A DNA stretch of 36,560 nucleotides from Desulfococcaceae bacterium HSG8 (GTDB lineage Bacteria; Desulfobacterota; Desulfobacteria; Desulfobacterales; 4be13): the NCBI GenBank assembly GCA_030378015.1, contig JAUCGG010000030.1:1-36560 (forward strand), read 5' to 3'. Below the pieces are notes generated by a model. That model saw only the letters and a list, made by a program, of their open reading frames with translations, had not been told where the DNA came from and searched no databases. This document shows, one piece after another, positions 8,021 through 14,902 of this stretch. Position 1 is the stretch's first letter. Each line of letters begins with the position of its first letter. A program made the position numbers and the translations under genes.

Positions 8021-8054
8021 ACCCCGCTCAGTTTTTTCAGAGCGGGGTTTTTTT
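8021..8054 (+). terminator. Rho-independent terminator after the PxxKW gene
   Basis: A perfect 8-bp stem (ACCCCGCT / AGCGGGGT) with a 12-base loop, followed by seven T residues, 24 bp after the stop codon. It is the clearest intrinsic terminator in the window. Confidence 0.9.
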
Positions 8055-8459
8055 ATGGAGTTTTGTATTTTTCCCTCTTGCAATTTTCTTTTAAAGCTAT
8101 TATAAAGATAAGTTTTATAAAATTTACTGAGTTAAGCATAATAACAGAGAATATCAGCAGATCAGAAGCTTTGTAAGCATCGGTCTGCTGAATATCAGTG
8201 TGCAGCAAATTGTAAACTCCTCCCTTTAAAACAAGGGGACAAACTTATAATTTGAAGCCAAGAGGATACAAAAATAATGCCACAAAGACACGAAGACACA
8301 AAGAAGCACAAAGAAACTTCGTGAGACTTCGCGCCTTTGTGCCTTCGTGGCATTATAAGTTGCACATCGCGGGTAAGTTTTTTGGGGAATTCCCTTAAAA
8401 AGCTTCAAATGTGGAAAACCGGGCTTTTTATATTGTTTTTTTGAAATTAAGGAGAAGAT
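8055..8459. other. Gene-free stretch upstream of lysC
   Basis: Holds AT-rich sequence with no gene (8055-8273), one solitary family D repeat (8274-8370) ending in the usual ATAAGTTGCACAT tail, and about 90 bp of lysC leader. The AAGGAGAAG ribosome site is at 8449-8457. No lysine riboswitch structure could be recognised. Confidence 0.6.
8274..8370. repeat. Solitary family D repeat
   Basis: The same imperfect hairpin as one unit of the 76-bp array at 5076-5464, with arms GCCACAAAGACACGAAG and CTTTGTGCCTTCGTGGC. Confidence 0.75.
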
Positions 8460-9677
8460 ATGGCCCTGATTGTACAAAAATTCGGCGGCACATCAGTCGC
8501 TAATACAAAGAGAATTCAGAATGTTGCAAAACGTATAGCAAAAGACTTTGATCAGGGGAATGATATGGTGGTCATCCTGTCGGCAATGGCGGGTGTCACC
8601 GACAATCTGATCGGCCTTGCAAACCAGGTGGCAGAAGCTCCTGACAGACGTGAACTAGATGTCTTGCTTGCTACCGGGGAACAGACCACGGCAGCGCTTC
8701 TGGCAATGACATTAAAGACGATGAAATATCCTGCCACATCCCTGCTCGGATTTCAGGCCGAAGTGGTAACAGACTGCAATTACTGCAATGCCCGTATTGT
8801 TGACATCGGCACCGACCGAATAAAAGAACTGCTTGAAAAGCGGAATATTGTCGTGGTGGCCGGGTTCCAGGGCCGGGATTCGGAAGGTAATATTACGACC
8901 CTCGGACGCGGCGGCTCTGATACATCTGCTGTGGCAATCGCTGCCGCGCTCAGAGCGAACAGATGCGAGATTTACACAGACGTGGACGGGGTCTATACAG
9001 CTGATCCGAATGTGTGCAGTAAGGCAAGAAAGCTTAAAAACATTTCATGTGAGGAAATGCTTGAAATGGCGAGCGCGGGCGCGAAGGTCCTGCATATCCG
9101 GTCCGTTGAATTTGCTTTGAAACATAATGTCCTCGTGTATGTGCGGTCATCATTCAATGAAGAGGAGGGAACCATGCTTGTAAACGGAGACCATGACATG
9201 GAACGTCCGGTAGTATCCGGCGTCACTTATAATAAAAATGAGGCCCGGATCACCCTGAAAAAAGTTCCGGATCAGCCGGGTATTGCTGCAAAAATATTTT
9301 CCCCCATTGCCGAAGCAAAAATTAACGTGGATATGATTATCCAGAATACCCGCGCCGGGGGGCAGACAGATCTGACATTCACTGTTCCGAAACCGGATTT
9401 CAAAGATGCCCTGGAGATAGGGAGAAAGGTAGCGGAAGAAATCGGGGCAGAAGAAGTCATGGGAGATGAAAATATCGCAAAAGTGTCTGTTACCGGTATC
9501 GGAATGAAAAGCCATTCCGGGGTTGCGACAAAGATGTTTTCCACGCTGGCTTCTGAGAATATCAATATCATGATGATCAGCACATCGGAAATCCGGATAT
9601 CCTGCGTTGTGGAAGAAAAAAAGGCAGAACTGGCAGTTCGCTCGCTTCATACGGCATTCGGACTGGACGAGGAATAG
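8460..9677 (+). CDS. lysC: Aspartate kinase
   Basis: Phosphorylates aspartate with ATP, the first step toward lysine, methionine, threonine and isoleucine. The N-terminus has the KFGGTSVAN phosphate-binding motif at residues 7-15, a TGEQTTAALLAM segment, the GRGGSDTSAVA nucleotide-binding loop and YTDVDGVYTADPN. The C-terminal part has two ACT domains (about 265-330 and 340-405), with VPDQPGIAAKIF and GMKSHSGVATKMF openings, which usually give feedback inhibition by lysine and/or threonine. The length of 405 residues is usual for a monofunctional enzyme. The start ATG has a strong AAGGAGAAG site. An aminotransferase gene follows after a 115-bp repeat-filled gap and may be co-transcribed. Confidence 0.97.
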   Translation: MALIVQKFGGTSVANTKRIQNVAKRIAKDFDQGNDMVVILSAMAGVTDNLIGLANQVAEAPDRRELDVLLATGEQTTAALLAMTLKTMKYPATSLLGFQAEVVTDCNYCNARIVDIGTDRIKELLEKRNIVVVAGFQGRDSEGNITTLGRGGSDTSAVAIAAALRANRCEIYTDVDGVYTADPNVCSKARKLKNISCEEMLEMASAGAKVLHIRSVEFALKHNVLVYVRSSFNEEEGTMLVNGDHDMERPVVSGVTYNKNEARITLKKVPDQPGIAAKIFSPIAEAKINVDMIIQNTRAGGQTDLTFTVPKPDFKDALEIGRKVAEEIGAEEVMGDENIAKVSVTGIGMKSHSGVATKMFSTLASENINIMMISTSEIRISCVVEEKKAELAVRSLHTAFGLDEE

Positions 9678-9678
9678 T

Positions 9679-9775
9679 GATTTGTCAGTTGTAAGTTGTC
9701 CGTGGCTTCGGCGTGAGCTCAGTCGAACGGTCAGTTGCCCATCGCAACTGACAACTGACAACTTACAACTGACCC
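9679..9775. repeat. CAACTGAC/GTCAGTTG mosaic between lysC and the aminotransferase
   Basis: Starts next to the lysC stop codon and consists of inverted clusters of TTGTCAGTTGTAAGTTGTCC and CAACTGACAACTGACAAC-like words. It ends about 18 bp before the next start codon. Confidence 0.75.
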
Positions 9776-9792
9776 AAAAGAAAGGATCATAA

Positions 9793-11115
9793 ATGAGGAT
9801 AAATCCTATTGCACAGGAACTGAATGCGATTATCAAGAAGGGCAACCCTCATCTCATGGAAATGTTCTCCAAGACAGGCAGGAGGCTTTTTTTCCCAAAA
9901 GGCATCCTGAGTCAGAGCGCGGAGGCCAGGCAGAAAGCATATGACAAATTCAACGCAACCATCGGAATTGCTACGGAAGAACTTCACACCATGTGCCTCC
10001 CTTCGGTCATGTCATATATCAAAGATATTCGCGCAAGCGATTCGCTTACATACGCGCCTTCCTTTGGTATTTTCGCGCTGAGACAGATGTGGAAGGAGGC
10101 CATGTATGAAAAAAATCCGTCCCTGAAAGGCAAATCTGTCAGTCTGCCGGTAGTTACCAACGGCATCACCCACGGGTTAAGCGTGTTTTCAGATATGTTC
10201 ATTGATCCGGATGATATGCTCATTTTTCCGGATAAAATGTGGGGAAACAACTATCTTGTCATGTCTGTAAGGGGAGATGCCCATATCAGCCAGTATCCCA
10301 TGTTTTCCAAAGGAGGCGGGTTTAATATTGCCGGCTTTGAAGCCCGGGTCAGGCAGGAGGCTGAAAATAACTACAAGGTTGTCGTCTTCCTGAACTTCCC
10401 CAATAACCCGACAGGCTACACAGTCAACGAAAAAGAAGCTGATCAGATTGTAAAAATTCTGGTCCGTGTGGCTGAGGAAGGAACCAATATTATCGCGGTT
10501 ACCGATGATGCTTATTTCGGGCTGCGCTATGAAGATGAGCCGATAAAGGAATCCCTGTTTGCCCGATTGTGTGACTGTCACCCCCGAATGCTGGCTGTCA
10601 AGCTGGACGGAGCTACCAAAGAACTGTTTGTCTGGGGACTCCGGGTGGGCTTTATTACATATGGCACGGTGATAGAAGGCGACAATGCTGCTTTTTATGA
10701 TGCCTTGGAAAAAAAGACGGCCGGCAATATCCGGGGAACGGTTTCCAATGCCAGCCATCTGGGGCAGTCCATTATCTTCAAAGCTATGAAATCTCCTGAT
10801 ATCTGTAAAGAGCAGGAAGAGAAAGTAGAAATTCTGAAGAAAAGGGCCCTCCGGGTCAGGGAAATTGCATCTGATCAGCGATATAAAGATGCCTGGGAAA
10901 CGTATCCCTTTAATTCCGGTTATTTCATGTGTCTTAAACTCAGGACAGTGGATGCCGAGGCCCTGCGTGTCTATCTCTTGGATGAATACAAGGTGGGCCT
11001 GATTGCCGTGGGAGAAAGAGACCTGAGAATTGCTTTTTCTTCTGTTGATGAAGAAAATATCGGGTCCCTGTTTGAGTTTATATATAAGGGCATAAAAGAC
11101 CTGGAAAAAATGTGA
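9793..11115 (+). CDS. PLP-dependent aminotransferase, class I/II fold
   Basis: A fold-type I PLP enzyme that moves an amino group between an amino acid and a 2-oxo acid. Visible signatures are the cofactor-loop region VVTNGITHGLSVF, the FPNNPTGY motif, the Asp/Tyr pair in AVTDDAYFGL, and the Schiff-base lysine Lys276 in DGATKELFVWGLRVGF, with the phosphate-contact Arg284. The C-terminus has RIAFSSVDEENI with the carboxylate-binding Arg. The start at 9793 has an AAAGGA site. It follows aspartate kinase, so a role in aspartate-family metabolism is plausible, but the substrate cannot be read from the sequence and it does not look like a standard LL-diaminopimelate aminotransferase. Confidence 0.9.
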   Translation: MRINPIAQELNAIIKKGNPHLMEMFSKTGRRLFFPKGILSQSAEARQKAYDKFNATIGIATEELHTMCLPSVMSYIKDIRASDSLTYAPSFGIFALRQMWKEAMYEKNPSLKGKSVSLPVVTNGITHGLSVFSDMFIDPDDMLIFPDKMWGNNYLVMSVRGDAHISQYPMFSKGGGFNIAGFEARVRQEAENNYKVVVFLNFPNNPTGYTVNEKEADQIVKILVRVAEEGTNIIAVTDDAYFGLRYEDEPIKESLFARLCDCHPRMLAVKLDGATKELFVWGLRVGFITYGTVIEGDNAAFYDALEKKTAGNIRGTVSNASHLGQSIIFKAMKSPDICKEQEEKVEILKKRALRVREIASDQRYKDAWETYPFNSGYFMCLKLRTVDAEALRVYLLDEYKVGLIAVGERDLRIAFSSVDEENIGSLFEFIYKGIKDLEKM

Positions 11116-11116
11116 G

Positions 11117-11182
11117 GTGTCAGTGGTCAGTGGTCCGTTGTCCGTTGCCTGACAACTGACCACGGACAACCGACAACTGACC
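11117..11182. repeat. GTCAGTGG/CAACTGAC mosaic after the aminotransferase gene
   Basis: Begins at the stop codon; inverted words GTCAGTGGTCAGTGGTCC and GACAACTGACCACGGACAAC form a potential hairpin. Same class as 9679-9775. Confidence 0.7.
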
Positions 11183-11230
11183 ATGTCTCCATTTTATACA
11201 GTTAAAGAAACACCTGAATTAAGAGGGTAG

Positions 11231-11334
11231 TACACCACTTTGTAAATACGTGACCCCTCCCGGGAAGCTGACAGGCTGATTTTACATAACCGATCAGAGT
11301 CATAAGGGGGGTCACGGACTTCCAAAGTGGTGTA
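11231..11334. mobile_element. 104-bp MITE-like inverted-repeat element
   Basis: Arms of about 29 bp (11231-11259 and 11306-11334; ends TACACCACTTT and AAAGTGGTGTA) with a few mismatches. GTAG occurs on both sides (11227-11230 and 11335-11338) and may be a target duplication, although the right GTAG is also the first base pair set of the next palindrome. Confidence 0.6.
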
Positions 11335-11390
11335 GTAGTGTTCTACTTCCGGATATCCTATATAAAGAATATCCGGAAGTAGAACACTAC
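11335..11390. repeat. Perfect 22-bp inverted repeat abutting an attC half-site
   Basis: Arms 11335-11356 and 11369-11390 are exact inverted copies with a 12-base loop; the right arm ends in GGAAGTAGAACACTAC. It stops one base before the attC right half, so it appears to have entered or replaced the remainder of that site. Confidence 0.7.
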
Positions 11391-11417
11391 CCCGCCGCTT
11401 ATCCCTGACGTTAGCGC
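11391..11417 (+). other. attC: Integron attC right half (L' and R' boxes)
   Basis: The sequence CGCCGCTTATCCCTGAC followed by GTTAGCGC resembles the right half of an integron attC site, in which a GCGGCTTAAC-type L' region precedes the GTTRRRY-like R' box. The recombination point would be after G11410, so TTAGCGC is the first sequence of the cassette. The left half of this site has been replaced by a palindrome. Confidence 0.6.
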
Positions 11418-11434
11418 AATGATGAGAAAATACA

Positions 11435-12361
11435 ATGCCAATATTTAAATTGAAAAAAGAGAATAATGATATTGAAAATGCTGTTTTAATTCCTGCTTCT
11501 AAAACATCTCTGGAGTTAGAGAAGCATCTTGAATGTTGGCTTGAAAATAGTCCATGGGCTATTGCACAAGAGCCTCTTTTAATAATTGGCCGTCAAACAA
11601 CAGCCAATACAGATGAGTATGGAACAATTTTTCCAGATCTTCTCGGAATAGATAAAGATGGAAACTTGGTAATTATCGAGTTGAAAAAAGGAAGAACACC
11701 AAGAGAAGTAATTGCACAATTACTCGAATATGCAGCATGGGCAAATGACCTATCAGATGATAAAATATTCGATATAGCAGCCAGTTACATCAAATCCACA
11801 AATAGCGAGAAAGATATTGAAACATTATTTCAAGAAACGTTTGAGATTGATGATATCCCCTCATTAAATCAGAGATTAAGATTATTTGTGGCAGCTGAAG
11901 AAATAACACCAGCTATATCAAAAGTTTGCCGATTTTTAAGACAGATTCATGGCGTTGACGTCAATTGTATTCAATTCAACATATTCCAAACTGAATCGGG
12001 TGAAGTGCTTATAAACTCAGAGTCCATCGTTGGGCTTGAAGACGTTGTTGCATCCAAGAAAACTGCAACATCTCAACGTTGGTCTGGAGAAAAACCTGTT
12101 AAACAGGTAGTTTGGGAAAGTGTTCTTGAATTTACAAATAGTGATAAAAAGAAAGAATTTTCGCCAAAAGATATTTGTCAAATAATTCTTAAAAAATATC
12201 CCAGTTTTAATAAAAGCACTGTTGGATGTCAGATAATATCTGATAGCGTCAATCATACATCCCGTCATCATTACTCTGGCGGAGAAGATCGTTATTGGTG
12301 GAAAGAGAAAGGCAAATATAAATTGTTCGATCCATCAACTGACAAACAAGAGGCAATATGA
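11435..12361 (+). CDS. DUF91/NucS-like PD-(D/E)XK nuclease-fold protein, integron cassette gene
   Basis: The N-terminal 110 residues carry a PD-(D/E)XK core of the kind found in DUF91 and the C-terminal domain of NucS: Asp68 in FPDLLGID, Glu82 and Lys84 in VIIELKKGRTPRE, and Gln94 ahead of LLEYAAWA. The middle (about 150-205) resembles the region that follows in larger DUF91 proteins. The C-terminal 90 residues form a separate domain (SPKDICQIILKKYPSFN ... HHYSGGEDRYWWKEKGKY) that may bind nucleic acid. It probably acts on DNA, perhaps in defence or repair; this is inference. Codon use is clearly more AT-rich than the neighbours. attC half-sites lie 17 bp before the start and 5 bp after the stop, so it is a gene cassette. 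Confidence 0.85.
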   Translation: MPIFKLKKENNDIENAVLIPASKTSLELEKHLECWLENSPWAIAQEPLLIIGRQTTANTDEYGTIFPDLLGIDKDGNLVIIELKKGRTPREVIAQLLEYAAWANDLSDDKIFDIAASYIKSTNSEKDIETLFQETFEIDDIPSLNQRLRLFVAAEEITPAISKVCRFLRQIHGVDVNCIQFNIFQTESGEVLINSESIVGLEDVVASKKTATSQRWSGEKPVKQVVWESVLEFTNSDKKKEFSPKDICQIILKKYPSFNKSTVGCQIISDSVNHTSRHHYSGGEDRYWWKEKGKYKLFDPSTDKQEAI

Positions 12362-12366
12362 TGAAT

Positions 12367-12394
12367 GCGCTAACCAATCGGTCAACCGGACGCC
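12367..12394 (+). other. attC: Integron attC left half (R'' and L'' boxes)
   Basis: GCGCTAAC followed by CAATCGGTCAACCGGACGCC has the form of an attC R''/L'' half; compare the TCTAAC...TCAAGCCGACGCC form of aadA-type sites. GCGCTAA is the exact inverse of TTAGCGC at the start of the cassette (11411-11417), as expected when both belong to the same circular cassette. No matching right half is found in the next 300 bp. Confidence 0.6.
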
Positions 12395-12702
12395 TTCCGC
12401 TTCAGGGAATCGTTTATGCGGCACAAAAACTTGAGATGATGCCTTATTATGGCCGGAACCTGACTTTATATAGGGAATTACCGGATCATATATCGGGTTG
12501 CAGGCCCTGATGAGAAAATTGAGATACTGCCCGTGATGCATACCGCTCTCGTGACTTCGAAACAGCATTTTGTAAGGATTGGGAACTGCAATAGCAGGCG
12601 AACATAACGGAAAAATCCGGGAGAGTATCCCATGATGCAGTTTTCAGCCCCGGGTTGATTCCGGAAATCATGATAACATCTTAATATTTAAGGATAATAA
12701 AA
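12395..12702. other. Gene-free stretch after the cassette
   Basis: No convincing gene, palindrome or attC right half is visible. The last 20 bp carry the AAGGATAATAAAA leader of the next aminotransferase. The sequence may be the remnant of a second cassette or of the chromosome at the insertion site. Confidence 0.5.
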
Positions 12703-13923
12703 ATGACATACAACCTCTTGCGCGGTATAAGCCACCAGGCAACAATCCCCGCTGTCCAGAAAATACTCCGAAAAGGAGAGGCAATGGCAGATGTGGCGTT
12801 TGGTGAAGGAATTACGAACTATTCCAATACATACGCACAGTTCCCTGGTGTAACTCCTTTTGTTGAATATCTTGCTGACCGTCACAGCACGGAAAGAGAC
12901 AACATCTATATTCTTGACGGCGGAATGCAGGCCAACACTATGGTTTTCAACGCGTTGGGAACCAAAAAACCGATCCTGACGGATCAGTTCCTTTATGACC
13001 GCTGCCTGCAAACCCTTACACTCCTGGGTTTCACAGTGATCGGCGTTCCTATGAACGAAGAAGGAACTGACACGGATGCATTGGAGCAACTGATTAAGAA
13101 ATATCAGCCCTCCTGCTTCTGGCGGAATATCCGATACAATAACCCTACCGGCATGAAAATCAGTATGGATAATGTCTGCCAGACTGCGGAAATCTGCGCG
13201 CGATATCAGGTGGTGCATCATCTGGATGATGCTTATGAAAACTGCGGGACAGGTATAACAGGGGCCGAGGATGAGGGGCCAGTCAACCTTTCCCATCCTT
13301 CCCTGAAGAAAACAGTCCTTGTCCGGATGACGACAAAGGAATTCAGTCCTCACGAAAAGATATCATGGATAGCGTGCGGGTCAGAATCGGAAATCGCAAA
13401 GCGGATCATTAACCTGGCCATTGCCTCCCGTCTGAACAGCCACTACAGACTTCAGGCAAGCTATTACATGGCAATGATCAACGGGGATTATGAGAAACAT
13501 ATTTCATGGGTGAACAACGCGTTCTATCAGCCAAGAGGGAGATCGCTGAACAAGGGAATTGAAGAGTTTTTCAGCGGCTTCGCCTGCCCCAGGATTGAGG
13601 ATGCTTCGTTTTTTACAACCCTGTGGCTTAAAGGAGTATCGCTTGAACAGGGAAAACAGATTGTTGATACGGCTGCGGATATGGGTGTGAAGGTGACATC
13701 AGGCATACCCGCAATCGCGCCGACCGATGCGGAAAACCAGCCGGAACTGGTAATGGCAGGCAGTTATCCGGTGGGGATATCTCCCACATCCGGGCATTGT
13801 ATCTCTGTCTTGGAAAAAATGGGGGGATACCCGGTGAGACTGGCTCCGAATGCCTGTCCTGGTGAAAATGACCCGTATGAGGCATTGAAAATTCTCCGGG
13901 CCGCTTACGATAAGGTTACGTAA
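12703..13923 (+). CDS. PLP-dependent aminotransferase, class I/II fold (2-aminoadipate/MocR-like branch)
   Basis: A second fold-type I PLP enzyme, 406 residues. Signatures: DGGMQANTMVFNALG for the cofactor-loop region, RYNNPTGMKIS, HHLDDAYENCG for the Asp and Tyr that hold the pyridine ring, and the likely Schiff-base Lys212 in RMTTKEFSPHEKISW. The usual phosphate-contact Arg after this lysine seems to be replaced by Lys (HEK), which is unusual. The C-terminal SYPVGISPTSGH segment is also atypical. The gene has an AAGGATAA site before the ATG. It stands alone between the cassette and a repeat cluster; substrate unknown. It could also be a C-C or C-S lyase of the same fold. Confidence 0.85.
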   Translation: MTYNLLRGISHQATIPAVQKILRKGEAMADVAFGEGITNYSNTYAQFPGVTPFVEYLADRHSTERDNIYILDGGMQANTMVFNALGTKKPILTDQFLYDRCLQTLTLLGFTVIGVPMNEEGTDTDALEQLIKKYQPSCFWRNIRYNNPTGMKISMDNVCQTAEICARYQVVHHLDDAYENCGTGITGAEDEGPVNLSHPSLKKTVLVRMTTKEFSPHEKISWIACGSESEIAKRIINLAIASRLNSHYRLQASYYMAMINGDYEKHISWVNNAFYQPRGRSLNKGIEEFFSGFACPRIEDASFFTTLWLKGVSLEQGKQIVDTAADMGVKVTSGIPAIAPTDAENQPELVMAGSYPVGISPTSGHCISVLEKMGGYPVRLAPNACPGENDPYEALKILRAAYDKVT

Positions 13924-13933
13924 ATGTAATAAT

Positions 13934-14016
13934 CTTATAATTATAATGCCACGAAGGCACAAAGGCGCGAAGTCCCACGAAGGTTCTCTGTGTTTCTTTG
14001 TGGCTTCGTGTCTTTA
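13934..14016. repeat. Solitary family D repeat, 3' truncated
   Basis: Almost identical to 14146-14231 and forming an 83-bp direct repeat with it. Its tail (TGGCATTAT...GTTGCACAT) is missing and replaced by the GTTCCCAGGCT palindrome that follows. Confidence 0.7.
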
Positions 14017-14100
14017 CTCGTTCCCAGGCTCTGCCTTGCGAGATATTCCGTTTAAACCACCGGTTTTAAAATGAAATACGAGGCAGAGCCTGGGAACGAG
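14017..14100. repeat. Palindrome of the CTCGTTCCCAGGCTCTGCCT family
   Basis: Arms CTCGTTCCCAGGCTCTGCCT (14017-14036) and the inverse (14081-14100) enclose about 44 bp. A partial copy with the same downstream flank (GAATTTCCTACTTT) is at 31869-31917. Confidence 0.75.
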
Positions 14101-14140
14101 AATTTCCTACTTTTTGGGAATGCGCCCACGCGATGTGTAA

Positions 14141-14265
14141 CTTATAATCTTATAATTATAATGCCACGAAGGCACAAAGGCGCGAAGTTCCACGAAGGTT
14201 CTCTGTGTTTCTTTGTGGCTTCGTGTCTTTGTGGCATTATTTAAAAAAAGTTGCACATGGCGTCA
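14141..14265. repeat. Family D repeat with complete ends
   Basis: Includes an ATTATAATGCCACGAAGGC arm, a CTTCGTGTCTTTGTGGCATT arm and the GTTGCACATGGCG tail. Confidence 0.75.
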
Positions 14266-14576
14266 AATTACAATACCAGATAAGACTGGAATTCGATTTG
14301 TATGTAATTTTTCTGTCAGAGGTTTGGAGGTCTGATCGTACGAGGTTAGTGATGACATCTTTAAAAGCAGAATAAAAATCAGGATCGGGATTTCCAAGAA
14401 ATAAAACACAGATGCTGCTAGCGCGGGGTTCGGATTTGTCAATCCGAATTGAGCATCGTTTCCCCGAACCGGCTATATTATTTATTCGGAATTCCCTGCC
14501 AGCAGTTGAAAACGATACAATTGACATTATCTTTGATCTGGCAGATGACAGATATTGGGAAATGCAACTTTTTTTA
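14266..14576 (-). pseudogene. Possible gene remnant interrupted by a GGATTTGTCAATCC hairpin
   Basis: On the minus strand two coding-like pieces are seen in one open frame: SFSTAGREFRINNIAGSG (about 14480-14540) and SICVLFLGNPDPDFYSAFK with ITNLVRSDLQTSDRK (about 14285-14410). Between them a 31-bp GGATTTGTCAATCC-type hairpin is inserted in frame. Neither piece is recognised and there is no start signal; the frame beyond them is made of family D repeats. It could be a decayed gene or chance. Confidence 0.25.
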
Positions 14577-14660
14577 CCGAAGAGAACACAGGCAAAACTT
14601 CGTGAGACTTCGCGCCTTTGTGCCTTCATGGCATTTAAGATTATAAGTTGCACATAGCGT
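14577..14660. repeat. Solitary family D repeat
   Basis: Same hairpin unit as the 76-bp array, ending with the ATAAGTTGCACATAGCGT tail also seen at 5474-5495. Confidence 0.7.
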
Positions 14661-14715
14661 AAATGTATAGTACCCATGAATTGGTGAAACCCTGCATTTT
14701 GCAGAAAATGTATAG

Positions 14716-14827
14716 TCAGTAGATGGAAAAAACCCTGAGCCGCTCCGGGCGGATTGATAAATCCACCTGAAATGCTTGGGATTTGTCAATCCCAAGCGAG
14801 CTTTTCCGGCTATTTCCCATCTACTGA
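14716..14827. mobile_element. MITE-like element H1 (shares ends with family B)
   Basis: A 112-bp element with ends TCAGTAGATGGAAAA and CCCATCTACTGA and inner GGATTGATAAATCC and GGGATTTGTCAATCCC hairpins. TAG flanks both sides (14713-14715 and 14828-14830), consistent with a 3-bp target duplication. It lies 75 bp before the ClC gene start. Confidence 0.75.
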
Positions 14828-14902
14828 TAGTGAATCAGAGGCTGAACACTCTGATATTTTAAACAAATAAATAAGTAACGGCCATAAAGAAAGAATATCC
14901 CA

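Noticed and set aside
8370..8459. Lysine riboswitch upstream of aspartate kinase
   Set aside because: The region is too short and no conserved lysine-aptamer sequence or anti-terminator pair can be seen.
10189..11184. A 331-codon minus-strand open frame
   Set aside because: It is fully antisense to the aminotransferase gene, which has clear PLP motifs, and has no family features.
12688..13353. A 221-codon minus-strand open frame
   Set aside because: It is the shadow of the second aminotransferase gene, without a start signal or recognisable domain.
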